From Flavobacterium sp. TR2 (GTDB lineage Bacteria > Bacteroidota > Bacteroidia > Flavobacteriales > Flavobacteriaceae): DNA of 64,000 bases. The translations under genes and the position numbers were made by a program. This document shows positions 9,006-19,600 of this stretch, piece after piece. The notes under the pieces are model-generated. The model was not told the origin of the DNA. It saw nothing but the letters and a program-made list of their open reading frames with translations, and did not search any database. Within the stretch, counting starts at the first letter, position 1. Each line of letters starts with the position of its first letter. The stretch is from NCBI RefSeq assembly GCF_025252405.1, contig NZ_CP104307.1:558001-622000 (forward strand), given 5' to 3'.

Positions 9006-9140
9006 AATGTGTTTTGGGGTTTGATTAGTTTTAAATCATTTACAAAAAAATTAATCCATAATTTCTCATAAACGTTTATTTTAAAGATTGATAGATTCAA
9101 AGATGGTTGCGTCTTATTTTAAAAATTTTCTTAAAACAAA

Positions 9141-9170
9141 AGCCCGACAAGTTTTAAAAACCTATCGGGC
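9141..9170 (-). terminator. Terminator of fbp
   Basis: GCCCGA / TCGGGC outer stem enclosing a CAAGTTTTAAAAACCT inner palindrome; the minus strand continues into CTTTTGTTTT. Nearly the same hairpin recurs at 41261-41291, so it belongs to a repeated terminator type. Confidence 0.75.
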
Positions 9171-9214
9171 CTGCTTTATAGTCAAAAATAAATTTGAAAC
9201 TTGAAACAAAAAAC

Positions 9215-10222
9215 TTAATTCGCTTCAGCCATAAATTCCTCTGCTTTTTCTACCATATTATAGCTTCCGCAAAAGAAAGGCACTCTTTGGTGCAGTTCGG
9301 TTGGCTTAATTTCTAGAATTCTGCCAAAACCGTCTGTTGCTTTTCCTCCTGCCTGCTCTGCCAAAAACGCCATCGGATTGCATTCGTACAGCAAACGCAA
9401 TTTTCCTTTTGGCGCTTTTGAACTTGTCGGATAAATATAAATTCCTCCTTTTATCATATTTCGATGAAAATCGGCTACCAAACTTCCAATATATCTTGAA
9501 GTATACGGTCTGTCTCCTTCTTCGCGCTGACAATATTTAATGTAGTTTTTTACTCCCTGCGGAAAATGCACATAGTTTCCTTCGTTTACTGAATAAATAT
9601 TTCCGTTTTCTGGAAATTTCATGTTTGGATGCGAAAGATAAAATGTACCTATCGCCGGGTTCAATGTAAAACCATTTACGCCATGTCCTGTTGTGTAAAC
9701 CAGCATCGTTGAAGTTCCATAAATTACATATCCTGCTGCAACTTGATTGATTCCCGGCTGTAAAAAATCCTCGCTAGTTACCGGAGTTCCTATTGGAGTT
9801 ACTCTTCTGAAAACAGAAAAAATAGTTCCGACAGAAACATTTACATCAATGTTTGAAGATCCGTCTAGCGGATCCATTAAGATCACGTACTTATTATTAT
9901 GACTGTTGTCGCTCCCCTGAACAGTAATAAAATCGTCGTTTTCTTCAGAAGCAATACCACAGACAATCTCACGGTTTATTAACGTCTGGATAAATACTTC
10001 GTTGGCATAGACATCTAATTTTTGCTGGTCTTCTCCTTGGATATTCTGTTCGCCTGCCGCGCCCACAATATCTACCAAACCTGCTTGGTTAACTTTATGA
10101 TTGACCACTTTTGCCGCCAATCGAATAGAGTTGATAATTCGCGAGAGTTCTCCCGACGAATACTGAAATGCTTTTTGGTTCTCAATAATAAACTCTCCCA
10201 GTGTTTTATTGCGTTCTTCCAT
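9215..10222 (-). CDS. fbp: Class I fructose-1,6-bisphosphatase
   Basis: 335 residues, full length for the class I family. The metal- and substrate-binding motif [20 protein letters not shown] is intact at about residues 118-137, with upstream EEND and downstream [19 protein letters not shown], where the lysines and tyrosine contact the sugar phosphate. It hydrolyses fructose 1,6-bisphosphate in gluconeogenesis in the cytosol. The gene is single and has a clear terminator behind it. Confidence 0.97.
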   Translation of the reverse strand: MEERNKTLGEFIIENQKAFQYSSGELSRIINSIRLAAKVVNHKVNQAGLVDIVGAAGEQNIQGEDQQKLDVYANEVFIQTLINREIVCGIASEENDDFITVQGSDNSHNNKYVILMDPLDGSSNIDVNVSVGTIFSVFRRVTPIGTPVTSEDFLQPGINQVAAGYVIYGTSTMLVYTTGHGVNGFTLNPAIGTFYLSHPNMKFPENGNIYSVNEGNYVHFPQGVKNYIKYCQREEGDRPYTSRYIGSLVADFHRNMIKGGIYIYPTSSKAPKGKLRLLYECNPMAFLAEQAGGKATDGFGRILEIKPTELHQRVPFFCGSYNMVEKAEEFMAEAN

Positions 10223-10393
10223 TTCTAAATCGTTATAGTTTTATTTTTAAGTCACAAATATCGCTTATTTTGTGAGAATGATTTAAAAATTATGTTGTTA
10301 GTTTGCTACTATTGTATATTTGCTAATAATCTGCAAAAAGCACTAGCTAAAATGAAGCTTTTTTAGATAATAAATACTTAAAAATAAGAATAC

Positions 10394-10882
10394 ATGAATA
10401 TTAGAAAAGGAAATCCTGAAGACATGAAATCGGTGCTGGGGCTTATTCAGGAGCTGGCTATATTCGAAAAAGAGCCCGATGCGGTTGTCATTACAGAGGA
10501 AGATTTGGTGCGTGACGGTTTTGGTGAAAAACCATTATTTAACGTTTTTGTAGCAGAGATTGAAAACGAAGAAAAACAGAAGGAAATTGTTGGAATTGCA
10601 TTATACTATTATCGCTATTCTACCTGGAAAGGAAAAACAATTCACCTTGAAGATTTGATTGTAAAAGAAAAAATGCGCGGCACTGGTTTAGGTTCTGCTC
10701 TTTATGCTGAAATCATGAAACAAGGAAAAAGAGACGGCGTGCGCAGAGTAGAATGGAATGTTTTGGCTTGGAATACCCCAGCGGTGAATTTTTACAAAAA
10801 TTCTGGCGCAAAAATTCTAGAAGACTGGCAAGTTGTGCAAATGGATGAAGCTGGAGTTAATTCGTTCTTAGAGAAATTATAA
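10394..10882 (+). CDS. GNAT family N-acetyltransferase
   Basis: 162 residues. It has the GNAT acetyl-CoA loop (KEKMRGTGLGSALYAEI, about residues 95-111) and the last-third motif NTPAVNFYKNSGAKILEDW. The closest named relatives are diamine/thialysine acetyltransferase-like proteins, which have the same ILGLIQELAIFEK-type N-terminus and IHLEDLIV strand; the substrate is not certain from sequence. It precedes lysC on the same strand but is separated by a repeat. Confidence 0.8.
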   Translation: MNIRKGNPEDMKSVLGLIQELAIFEKEPDAVVITEEDLVRDGFGEKPLFNVFVAEIENEEKQKEIVGIALYYYRYSTWKGKTIHLEDLIVKEKMRGTGLGSALYAEIMKQGKRDGVRRVEWNVLAWNTPAVNFYKNSGAKILEDWQVVQMDEAGVNSFLEKL

Positions 10883-10888
10883 AAAGTC

Positions 10889-10950
10889 TTGCCACAAATT
10901 GCACTAATTTCCACTAATTAATCCGTGCTAATTTGTGAAATTCGTGGCAA
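10889..10950. repeat. Inverted repeat, TTGCCAC...GTGGCAA family
   Basis: TTGCCACAAATTGCACTAAT (10889-10908) faces CTAATTTGTGAAATTCGTGGCAA (10928-10950). The inner words (gcactaatt, gtgctaattt, attcgtggc) are the same as in the 135-bp tandem array at 47552-47970. Confidence 0.7.
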
Positions 10951-11013
10951 CAAATAAAATACTAGGTTTCGGTTTGAATCTGGAATCTAAAATCTAAAAA
11001 TCTAAAATTAAAA

Positions 11014-12273
11014 ATGAGAGTATTTAAATTTGGTGGTGCATCGGTAAAAGATGCAGATGGAATTAAAAACGTATACGACGTTTTACAAAAAGTGGGTTAT
11101 GAAGATGTAATTCTTGTGGTGTCGGCTATGGGAAAAACAACAAATGCTCTTGAGGTTGTAATTAAGAATTACTTCGAGAAATCGGCAGAACTAAATTCTT
11201 CTGTTCAGGAAATTAAAAAATACCACAATCAAATCTTATTGGATTTATTTGAAGATGAGAATCATGACGTTTTTGCAGCTGTAAATGCTCAGTTTGCTGA
11301 GTTAGAATATTTCTTGGCCCATAATAAATCTCCAAATTACAACTTTGTTTACGACCAAGTGGTAAGCTTTGGAGAATTGATTTCTACAAATATCTTAAGC
11401 CACTACATGAATTTCAGAGGAATTCAGACACAATGGCTTGACGTTCGCAATTTCATCAAAACCAATGCAAACTATAGAGATGCAGAAGTTGATTGGGAAA
11501 CTACACAGCAAAACATCAGCAAAAATGTACCTAGAAAACAATTAAACATCACACAAGGTTTCTTAGGCGCAGACGAAAATAATTTCACTACGACTTTAGG
11601 CCGTGAAGGTTCTGATTATACTGCTGGAATTTTTGCCTACTGCTTAAATGCCGAAAGCGTAACCATTTGGAAAGATGTTCCTGGAGTTATGAATGCCGAT
11701 CCTCGTTATTTTGAAAATGCGAGTCTGTTAAACCAAATTTCGTACCGCGAGGCTATCGAATTGGCATTTTACGGAGCAACGGTTATTCACCCAAAAACAC
11801 TGCAGCCACTGCAGAAAAAAGAAATTCCCTTGTATGTAAAATCTTTTATCAATCCGTTATTAAAAGGGACTTGCGTTTCTAAAGGAGTAGATCTGGAACC
11901 GCAATATCCATGTTTTATCGTAAAAAGAGAACAGCTTTTAATTTCACTTTCATCCATTGATTTCTCTTTCATCATGGAGGAAAACATCAGTGAGATTTTC
12001 GGTTTATTCCACGAATTCAAAATCAAAGTAAACTTGATTCAGAACTCAGCAATTAGTTTCTCTGTATGCGTGGAAGATAAATTTGGGAATTTCCCAGAAC
12101 TGAACGCTATTCTCTCTAAAAAATTCAAAGTAGAATACAGCGAAAATGTAACCTTATATACAATCCGTCACTTTACCGAAGAAGCAGCGCAGACTGTTGA
12201 GGCTAATAAAGAAGTTTTATTGAAACAAGTTAGCCGCGAAACCATGCAGATTGTCACTAAAGAATTAAACTAA
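11014..12273 (+). CDS. lysC: Monofunctional aspartate kinase
   Basis: 419 residues. The kinase domain starts with VFKFGGASVKDADGI (residues 3-17) and has TTLGREGSDYTAG around residue 190 and the VPGVMNADPRY loop. The C-terminal 120 residues form a paired ACT regulatory region (LISLSSIDFSFIMEENISEI). It phosphorylates aspartate, the first step to lysine, threonine and methionine. It is not fused to homoserine dehydrogenase. Only the repeated AATCTAAAATCTAAAA spacer lies in front, and a rho-independent terminator follows. Confidence 0.93.
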   Translation: MRVFKFGGASVKDADGIKNVYDVLQKVGYEDVILVVSAMGKTTNALEVVIKNYFEKSAELNSSVQEIKKYHNQILLDLFEDENHDVFAAVNAQFAELEYFLAHNKSPNYNFVYDQVVSFGELISTNILSHYMNFRGIQTQWLDVRNFIKTNANYRDAEVDWETTQQNISKNVPRKQLNITQGFLGADENNFTTTLGREGSDYTAGIFAYCLNAESVTIWKDVPGVMNADPRYFENASLLNQISYREAIELAFYGATVIHPKTLQPLQKKEIPLYVKSFINPLLKGTCVSKGVDLEPQYPCFIVKREQLLISLSSIDFSFIMEENISEIFGLFHEFKIKVNLIQNSAISFSVCVEDKFGNFPELNAILSKKFKVEYSENVTLYTIRHFTEEAAQTVEANKEVLLKQVSRETMQIVTKELN

Positions 12274-12318
12274 TATTGCTTTATAAAAGGTAATCATTAA
12301 TTCAAAAATTATTGAAAG

Positions 12319-12346
12319 GGCTTCACTTAATTGTGAAGCCTTTTTA
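12319..12346 (+). terminator. Terminator of lysC
   Basis: Perfect 8-bp stem GGCTTCAC / GTGAAGCC (12319-12326, 12333-12340) followed by TTTTTATT. Confidence 0.88.
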
Positions 12347-12415
12347 TTGCAAAAGAATTTTCTCTATTTTATCTGTTTTTTGATTACATTTACTCTTCTT
12401 TATAAAGAACTTAAA

Positions 12416-12607
12416 ATGAGCAAAAAGAGCTTTTTAATTGTTTTAATAATCCTAGGTGTATTATACCTCTGTATAACTTTAAGTCCATTACTCAGAAAAG
12501 ATATAAAAGATATTTCTTTTTCAGATTTTAGATTAGTAATCGGTCCTTTTCTCTCTACAATCGGTGTCCTTATAACGTATACGCAACTGAAAAAAGGAAA
12601 AAATTAA
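12416..12607 (+). CDS. Small two-helix membrane protein
   Basis: 63 residues from the ATG at 12416 (MSKKSFLIVLIILG). The open frame starts earlier, at a TTG inside the T-run of the lysC terminator, which is not credible as a start. Two hydrophobic helices (5-22 and 39-56) with a basic end (QLKKGKN). No family is recognised. Its stop codon abuts the stop codon of the XRE gene on the other strand with no base between them. Confidence 0.5.
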   Translation: MSKKSFLIVLIILGVLYLCITLSPLLRKDIKDISFSDFRLVIGPFLSTIGVLITYTQLKKGKN

Positions 12608-12964
12608 TTACAAATTTCTCCCCTTCTTCAAGTGTTTAATAATAGTTTTCAAATCTTTAATCTGCACCTCATATTGCTTTATGATTTTTCTATAAGCGCT
12701 CAGCATCGAAATTTCTGATAGTCTTTCTGTATTTATTAAGCTATCATAAGCAAAATCACCCAATCCTTTTTTCACTAACTCTTGTGGACTAACTTCAAAC
12801 ATTTGGCAGATTTTATTAAAATGAATAGCCCAAGAAGTGCTTTCTCCACGCTCCATTCTTGCATAAGCCGATTGTGAAATATTTAAACAATCTGCAGCCT
12901 TTTCTTGTGACATACTCTTTGATTTTCTTAAGGTCTTTAGATTTTCTCCCACAATTTTATTCAT
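12608..12964 (-). CDS. XRE-family helix-turn-helix regulator
   Basis: 118 residues from the ATG at 12964; a TTG two codons upstream is less likely. The helix-turn-helix is at about residues 8-60 (LKTLRKSKSMSQEKAADCL, ISQSAYARMERG). The C-terminal half is helical and ends in a basic coiled segment (YEVQIKDLKTIIKHLKKGR) that could dimerise. Regulators of this type are common beside mobile or accessory genes. The target is unknown; it lies next to the accessory block 13179-16558. Confidence 0.8.
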   Translation of the reverse strand: MNKIVGENLKTLRKSKSMSQEKAADCLNISQSAYARMERGESTSWAIHFNKICQMFEVSPQELVKKGLGDFAYDSLINTERLSEISMLSAYRKIIKQYEVQIKDLKTIIKHLKKGRNL

Positions 12965-13178
12965 AATCAATGTCTTAAAATAAATTCAAATATAAGAATT
13001 TATTTACAATTATTCGAATTTAGGTTTTTAATAACCGATTTTCGACTAAGCATCATTTAGCATTGTTCCTAATTTTATATAAACAGCAAGATTATGATTT
13101 TTAGACCTGGCATTCAAATATTTATACTGTCTATAAAAACTCTTGCAAACAAATTTCACCAATAAACCTTACCAAAAA

Positions 13179-14576
13179 ATGAACCTTAAACTTACCCGAA
13201 GTGCAAAAACCTTGTTGTTTTTCATTATTATTGCCTTTACAGGCTGTGAGAAAGAAAATGTTGCCGAAGACCAAACAATTAGCCAAGAAAAGACAGTTTT
13301 TGAAGCAAAAAAATGGCTAGAAAATACTGAAACCCAATCATCAATATTAGAGCATTCCAAACAAATCGACTGGAACAATGCAATCGTGACTGATGGGGCA
13401 AAAGGTAAAGTGGTGGAGGTACCGCTTATTTTAGAAGACAATTTAACGTTAAAAATGAATGACGACCTAGAAGCGAAGTCCTTCCACAGGCTGGTTTTTA
13501 GACCCGAAGCCAACGGCAGCTTCAAAGTTTCGGATGTAATTTTCTTTACAAAAGACCAAAATTTTGACAACACCAATAAAGAAATCAACTTTTATACGGT
13601 AGATAAAAAATTTAACGGTACTATTATGGTGGTCAATTCTAAAAATGAAGTGGCACTACCAAGAGAATATGAAAAAGGAAAAGAATTACTAAAACCAACT
13701 AAGAATAATGTAACAGCAAAAGCGCCATATAGCACGTGCCTTTTTCTAGGCTGGTATACGGGCAGTGAAGGAAACAAACGCTTTACTCCTATAACGATGA
13801 TTGGATGTTACGGATCAGGAGATTCAGATGATTATGGAGGCCCACATGGTGGCAGCGGTGGTGACGGCAGTACCAGAACCCCAAATACAGTCGAAAATAA
13901 TATTGAGAAAAAAATAGACGATTCAAAACTTGATCCTTGCCCAAAAGCTGTTATGGAACAATTAAAAAGCGGAACAAATTATGACATCGCAGAAATACTG
14001 CGAATCTTAGGCGCAAGTAGTATTTATAATGTAAATATGGTGATGAAATCTACAGTTGGGAAAGGTTACGCTGAAACACAAAAACTTTCTACATATAATT
14101 ATGAAATTAGGATTGACAGAGACAAATCTACCGATGGAACAAAGCTTTACAAGGCTACAGTTTTAATTCATGAAGTAATTCATGCCTTTTTTTTGAGCAT
14201 TGTTGACGATTACAACAGTACTCAATCAACAACACTAGCTTCTTTCCCAGAATTATTTGAAGTATATGTAAAAAAGGAGCATTCAGCTAGTAAAGACAAA
14301 CAAGATGCACAGCATAAAGAAATGGCTGACAAATATGTTAATGCTATGGCAGGTGCATTACAGGAATATGATGACAATTCTACCGTGCCCTATCAGGTTT
14401 ATAAAGATTTGGCATGGGGAACTTTAAAAGATGCCCCAATATTTGATGCTACATTTCCTTCGGGAAGTGCTGATAACATTAGGATTATCAATAGAACCAA
14501 TGCCGAAGCTACTGGTCATGCAATAGCGCAAGGAACTCCATATGAACAAAAGCCAGTAGGGAAATCATGTAATTAA
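13179..14576 (+). CDS. Lipoprotein with a zincin-like HEVIH motif
   Basis: 465 residues from the ATG at 13179; the longer frame begins at a TTG. A signal peptide with lipobox (IIAFTGC, cysteine about 19) anchors it to a membrane. Residues about 20-190 are a predicted beta-rich region. A Gly/Ser/Asp-rich linker follows (about 220-245), then a helical C-terminal domain with VLIHEVIHAFFLS: HExxH, the zinc-protease signature, at about residues 335-339, and a later AQHKEMADKY that may give a third ligand. A secreted metallopeptidase is likely, but the family and substrate are not recognised. The next two genes are also exported proteins. Confidence 0.65.
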   Translation: MNLKLTRSAKTLLFFIIIAFTGCEKENVAEDQTISQEKTVFEAKKWLENTETQSSILEHSKQIDWNNAIVTDGAKGKVVEVPLILEDNLTLKMNDDLEAKSFHRLVFRPEANGSFKVSDVIFFTKDQNFDNTNKEINFYTVDKKFNGTIMVVNSKNEVALPREYEKGKELLKPTKNNVTAKAPYSTCLFLGWYTGSEGNKRFTPITMIGCYGSGDSDDYGGPHGGSGGDGSTRTPNTVENNIEKKIDDSKLDPCPKAVMEQLKSGTNYDIAEILRILGASSIYNVNMVMKSTVGKGYAETQKLSTYNYEIRIDRDKSTDGTKLYKATVLIHEVIHAFFLSIVDDYNSTQSTTLASFPELFEVYVKKEHSASKDKQDAQHKEMADKYVNAMAGALQEYDDNSTVPYQVYKDLAWGTLKDAPIFDATFPSGSADNIRIINRTNAEATGHAIAQGTPYEQKPVGKSCN

Positions 14577-14587
14577 ATCACAAGAAA

Positions 14588-15556
14588 ATGAAAAATATTT
14601 GTATTGCGTTACTTTTCGGTTTCATGAGTTGCTCATTATTTAAAAAAAATGATCATAACGAAGTTGCAAAAAAAGAAGATTTAAACATTCTAAGTAATAA
14701 AATAGACAGTTTAGAGACAACTGCTGATGTAATTGAATTTGCCAAAACAGTCAATCCAAAATTTAAAAGCTATAGGGCTGGAAATATGAGAATTAAATCC
14801 ACAGATTCAATAGCTAACGATTTAAATTGCAATGGTATATTCAAAAAATGGAATGTTTTAAATTGGGAAAAAAAAGACTTGAATAATGATGGCAAAACAG
14901 ATTTAATCTTTCACGCATATTGGTATAATAATTACTATCCTTATGCAATTATGGATATGGGCAGTAATGTCTTTAAATTATTTGGATTCTCAACAGGATC
15001 AATAGATGACTGTGAATTCATTAAACCGTTTAAAATTGGAAATAGTAACGAACTGCATTTCTTACATTCAAAATCAATTCCGAATAATGGGTTCACCGAT
15101 TTACCAAGAGTCATGCAAATTGACACTCTAACTTATAAATTTAATGACTTTATTGAGATAAATACTGGCAATAAACTTCGATATGATGTTATATCCATAG
15201 AAATAAATACAAATGGTTGTTTTGGAGATTGTCCTTCCTATGACTTAAAAATTAACCAAGATGGGCAAGCAGATTTTAAAGGGAAAAGTTTTATGAATTT
15301 TGAAGGAAGTTCAACAAAAAAAATTGCCTTATCTTATTTTACAGAACTTGTCAAAATATTAGAATACATTAAAGTAAAAGAACTTAATAATAATTATGAT
15401 GTCGATTGGACAGATAGCCAAACTACTATTCTAAAAATAACTTTTTCCGATGGGAGTGTTAAAGAAATTAGAGATTATGGAATGCAAGGCACCTTTGGTT
15501 TACGTTTGATCTATTCTAATTTATTTAAAATTGCAAGTGCAACAAATTGGGAATAG
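14588..15556 (+). CDS. Lipoprotein with DUF6438-like C-terminal domain
   Basis: 322 residues. Lipobox FMSC (cysteine about 15). A calcium-loop-like repeat DLNNDGKTDLIF sits near residue 100, as in FG-GAP or dockerin-like surface modules. The C-terminal 130 residues match the DUF6438 pattern, with IEINTNGCFGDCPSYDLKI near residue 205 and the two cysteines probably disulfide bonded. Function unknown. It begins 11 bases after the HEVIH lipoprotein and is probably cotranscribed with it. Confidence 0.6.
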   Translation: MKNICIALLFGFMSCSLFKKNDHNEVAKKEDLNILSNKIDSLETTADVIEFAKTVNPKFKSYRAGNMRIKSTDSIANDLNCNGIFKKWNVLNWEKKDLNNDGKTDLIFHAYWYNNYYPYAIMDMGSNVFKLFGFSTGSIDDCEFIKPFKIGNSNELHFLHSKSIPNNGFTDLPRVMQIDTLTYKFNDFIEINTGNKLRYDVISIEINTNGCFGDCPSYDLKINQDGQADFKGKSFMNFEGSSTKKIALSYFTELVKILEYIKVKELNNNYDVDWTDSQTTILKITFSDGSVKEIRDYGMQGTFGLRLIYSNLFKIASATNWE

Positions 15557-15636
15557 CTTTTTTACATTTAAAATGTATCAAGATTTTATAAGTTTTAGAA
15601 AATAGCAGAAAAAAATACAACTAAGCTTTAGAAAAG

Positions 15637-16242
15637 ATGAAAAACTACTTTTTTTGCTCACTCATATTACTGCTAACAGTAAATTTTTCAGCCTCTTTGT
15701 CTGCACAGAAAAAAAAGGATAAATACGAAGCCCTCAACACTTATTTTGAAACAATTGTAAAAGACACCGCACAAACAATATATGTTGCAAAGGAAAAAAT
15801 AAATTCTAATGAAACTTTAACCATCTTCGAGTCAAATGTCAAAATGATTAATGATCCAGTGAATAATTGCAAAGCATACACTAAATTATTTAATTGGAGA
15901 GATTTTGAAAAAATGAAGAAGAAATACAAAAATACTTGCACACCAAGTGAAAGAGTCTGGTGGTGCAGTAACGCTTTTTGGGAGACTAATGATTTTAAAT
16001 ATAAAAAGGTTCTTTTAGAAAGTATGAATACGGTTAAGAATCAAGAATATCTTACGTATAAATACCACGGCAGAGTATATGCATTTTCTGAGCCTATTTA
16101 TTATCAAAACAAAAAATATCTTGTTTTTACAGCAGAAGCATTATTTATGTCAGGAGCAAGAATAACTATTGTAATAATGGAAAAAGTAAAAAGTAAATGG
16201 ACTGTAATGTCTGAATGGTCGAATCCTTATTTATACAATTAA
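15637..16242 (+). CDS. Secreted protein of unknown function
   Basis: 201 residues with a cleavable signal peptide (about 1-23, LILLLTVNFSASLSAQ). The mature protein is basic, with cysteines near NNCKAYTK, KNTCTPSERVWWCS that may form disulfides, and ends in strands such as YKYHGRVYAFSEPIYY. I recognise no family. It is the third exported protein in a row (13179, 14588, 15637), which suggests a small accessory export cluster. Confidence 0.55.
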   Translation: MKNYFFCSLILLLTVNFSASLSAQKKKDKYEALNTYFETIVKDTAQTIYVAKEKINSNETLTIFESNVKMINDPVNNCKAYTKLFNWRDFEKMKKKYKNTCTPSERVWWCSNAFWETNDFKYKKVLLESMNTVKNQEYLTYKYHGRVYAFSEPIYYQNKKYLVFTAEALFMSGARITIVIMEKVKSKWTVMSEWSNPYLYN

Positions 16243-16324
16243 TCAGTTTAGCCAAAACCAAGGCTTCATATAGGCAAAAAGACAATGTGAAGTTCTAATA
16301 CATCCCATCAAAACACACAAAGTC

Positions 16325-16558
16325 ATGATTGAAATTTTTAAAGGCTCTTATATGGAAGCGATGAATATTAAAAATTTATTAGAGAATAACGGCATTTCAG
16401 TTTTTACCGCCAATGAATATATGTCAAATATCCAGCCGTGGTCTGTTTCTGCTGGAGGCAATGGCGCTGCAATTTTAAAAGTACTTGAAGAAAATTTGGC
16501 AAAAAGCAAAAAAATAATTGACGCTTGCAATGAAGGAGAATACGATTTTAATGTGTAA
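16325..16558 (+). CDS. DUF2007-like putative signal-transducing protein
   Basis: 77 residues, normal length for the DUF2007 family. IEIFKGSYMEAMNIKNLLE at the N-terminus and a central SAGGNGAAILKV loop match the family, which has a compact ferredoxin-like fold and no proven role. It is cytosolic. It follows the exported cluster but is separated from it by about 80 bases. Confidence 0.65.
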   Translation: MIEIFKGSYMEAMNIKNLLENNGISVFTANEYMSNIQPWSVSAGGNGAAILKVLEENLAKSKKIIDACNEGEYDFNV

Positions 16559-16686
16559 TTTCAATCTAAATCCTACAATACAAACCTTTTGAAATGGAAA
16601 ATAATCTATCTGTTTTCCTATAAACAAAAGCCTCACGATTTCTTGATTATAAATACTACTTTTGACTTTTTAGAGTTAAAGTATTT

Positions 16687-19600
16687 ATGTTGAAAAAATT
16701 ACTGTTTTTGACGGTTTTCTTCTGGTTTTCTGCGCTTCAGGCTCAGGAGACCGAATCGCTGTACAAAACCAAAAAAGTAATCGTTTCAAAAGACACTATC
16801 CATCTCGAAAAAGTGGCCATCAACTCTGGTTTTTTCCAAATTCTGAATACTAGAAATGAACCAATCGATTCGACTTCTTACAAGGTTGATTTTCAAAAAG
16901 GTTTTCTTCTTCTAAATGAAAATTTCCAATCGGTTTCAGATACTTTAATTGTCAATTATCTCAATTATCCAGATCTCTTAACGAGAGAATATAGTCTTTA
17001 CAAATCGGATCAGATTGTGAGCGGTGATGTTGGAACAGACAAATTGTACCGAATAGATAACGCTTCAAACGCCAAAAAAGCAACGCCTTTTGATGGTCTT
17101 GAAACTTCTGGAAGCATTACCCGAGGCGTTACGGTCGGCAATAACCAGAGCACGGTTTTAAACTCCAATTTAGATTTACAGATTACAGGAAAACTTTCAG
17201 ACAAAGTAAGCTTAAGAGCTTCTCTTCAAGACAATAATATTCCGCTGCAAGATGGTGGCTATTCGCAAAAACTCGATCAGTTTGATAATATTTTCATAGA
17301 ACTTTTTAGTGATGATTGGAACATTCGTGCAGGCGATGTTTTTTTAGAAAATAGAAAAACCCAATTTTTGGGCTTCAACAAAAAGGTTCAAGGACTTTCT
17401 GCCAACTTTGATTTTGACACCGGAAAAAGCAAAACAAATGTTTTTGCTTCAGTCGCTTTTGTAAAAGGCCAATATGCCAAAAGTACCTTTACAGGTCAAG
17501 AAGGCAATCAAGGTCCGTACAAATTGAAAGGTCAAAATGGCGAGTTGTATGTTCTCGTGATTTCGGGTTCAGAACGAGTTTATGTAAACGGCGTTTTGCT
17601 AAAAAGAGGCGAAAACAATGATTATGTGATTGACTATAATGCAGGAGAAATTGTTTTTACTTCGCTTTTCACCATCACTTCAGAAATGCGTATTAATGTA
17701 GAATACCAATATTCAGAACGAAATTACAATCGTCTTGTAACGTATGCGGGAGCAACGCACGAAAACAAAAACTGGAGTTTTGGCGGTTATTTATATTCTG
17801 AGAATGATATGAAAAATCAGCCTCTACAGCAAAATCTTTCTCCCGAACAAGTTCAGATTTTAAGTCAGGCGGGCGATGATGTCAATCTCATGAAAGCGCC
17901 TTCTGCTTATGAAGATACTTATGCCGAAAATAAAATTCTGTACAAAAAAACGCTGGTCAATTCGGTTGAAGTTTACGAATATTCGAATAATCCTTCCGAT
18001 GTTTTGTACAATGTAAGATTTAGCCAAGTTGGGGCAAATGCTGGAAATTATATCATTCAAAACAATAATTCTGTCGAAAGAATCTACCAATATGTTGAAC
18101 CTGTTAACGGAATTCTTCAAGGAAATTACGAACCAATTGTACAGCTTGTCGCGCCAATGAAACTTCAGGTGGCAACTTTTTTAGGGAAATATAATCCAGA
18201 TGAGAAAACTTTAGTCGATTTTGAATTGGCTGTCAGCAATAATGACCAGAATTTATTTTCTGGAATTGATGATGGCAATAATGAAGGAATTGCTTTTAAA
18301 ACCAATCTTAAAAAACGTCTTTTCTCTAGAAGCTGGAATCTGGATGCTTTTGCAAATTATCAATATGTGCAGCAGAATTTTAAATCGGTCGAACGTTTGT
18401 ATAATATTGAATTTAATCGTGATTGGAATTTAACAGGAACACTTTATGGCAATCAGAGCCTTTTGATTACGGGTTTGAATTTTGATCTGTTTTCGAAAAA
18501 AGAAACTTCAAATATTGGTTTGCTGACTTATCAGTTTGAAAAACTAGATTTCAGCGAAAGCTATTCGGGTGCGAGACATACAACAAACGCTTTATTCAAA
18601 TTGAAAAATTGGACCATCGAAAACAACGGAAGCTTCCTAAATTCTGACGCTACGGCTTCAACTTCTAAATTCATCAGAAATCAGACCCGAACCAAATATC
18701 ATTTTGGAAAAAATTGGATTGGAGGAACTATGCAATTGGAAGACAATCAGCAAAAAGATAAATCAACCAGCCAGTTTTCGGCTTTAAGCCAAAGATTTTC
18801 AGAATATGGTGTGTTTACAGGACGCGGCGACAGCACCAAAGTTTTTGTTGAAGTCGGTTTTCTGCAAAGGCGAAACGATAGTTTGCAAAACGGATTACTA
18901 CAGCACGTCAACAATTCGCAGACATATTACTTAAAATCCAAATTGATTCAGAACAAAACAACCGATTTAGCAGTTTACGCGAGTTACAGAAATTTGGATT
19001 TCACAAATAAATCGAGACAGAACGAACCTTCATTAAATTCGAGAGTGTTGTACAACGATCGTTTTTTTAACCAATTCATACAGATTGGAACGGCTTACGA
19101 AACCAGTTCTGGAACAATCGCACAGCAAGAGTTTACCTATGTAGAAGTGCCTACAGGACAAGGAGTTTATACTTGGAATGATTATAACGGCAACGGAATT
19201 CAGGAATTGGAAGAATTTGAAGTTGCAGTTTATCAGGATCAGGCGCGCTATGTGAGGATCTTTTTGCCAAACCAAATTTATATTAAAACCAATCAAAATA
19301 AATTTTCGCAGTCTCTAACTTTAAATCCGTTACAGTGGCAGAATGAAAAAGGATTTAAAAAGCTGCTGTCTTATTTTTACAACCAGACCTCTTTTATAAT
19401 GGATCGAAAGGTTAAGAGCGACGGAGAAAAATTAGAACTCAATCCGTTTGATTCATCAGAAGAAAATATACTGGGATTGAATTCGAGTTTTAGAAACAGC
19501 TTGTTTTACAATCGAGGCAAGCAAAAACATTCTGTTACCTATTCCTATTTGGTCAACAAAGGCAAAAGCCTTCTTTCTGTTGGTTCTCAGCAAGTACAGA

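Noticed and set aside
12347..12415. Upstream start of the small membrane protein
   Set aside because: It would need a TTG inside the T-run of the lysC terminator; ATG at 12416 is sensible.
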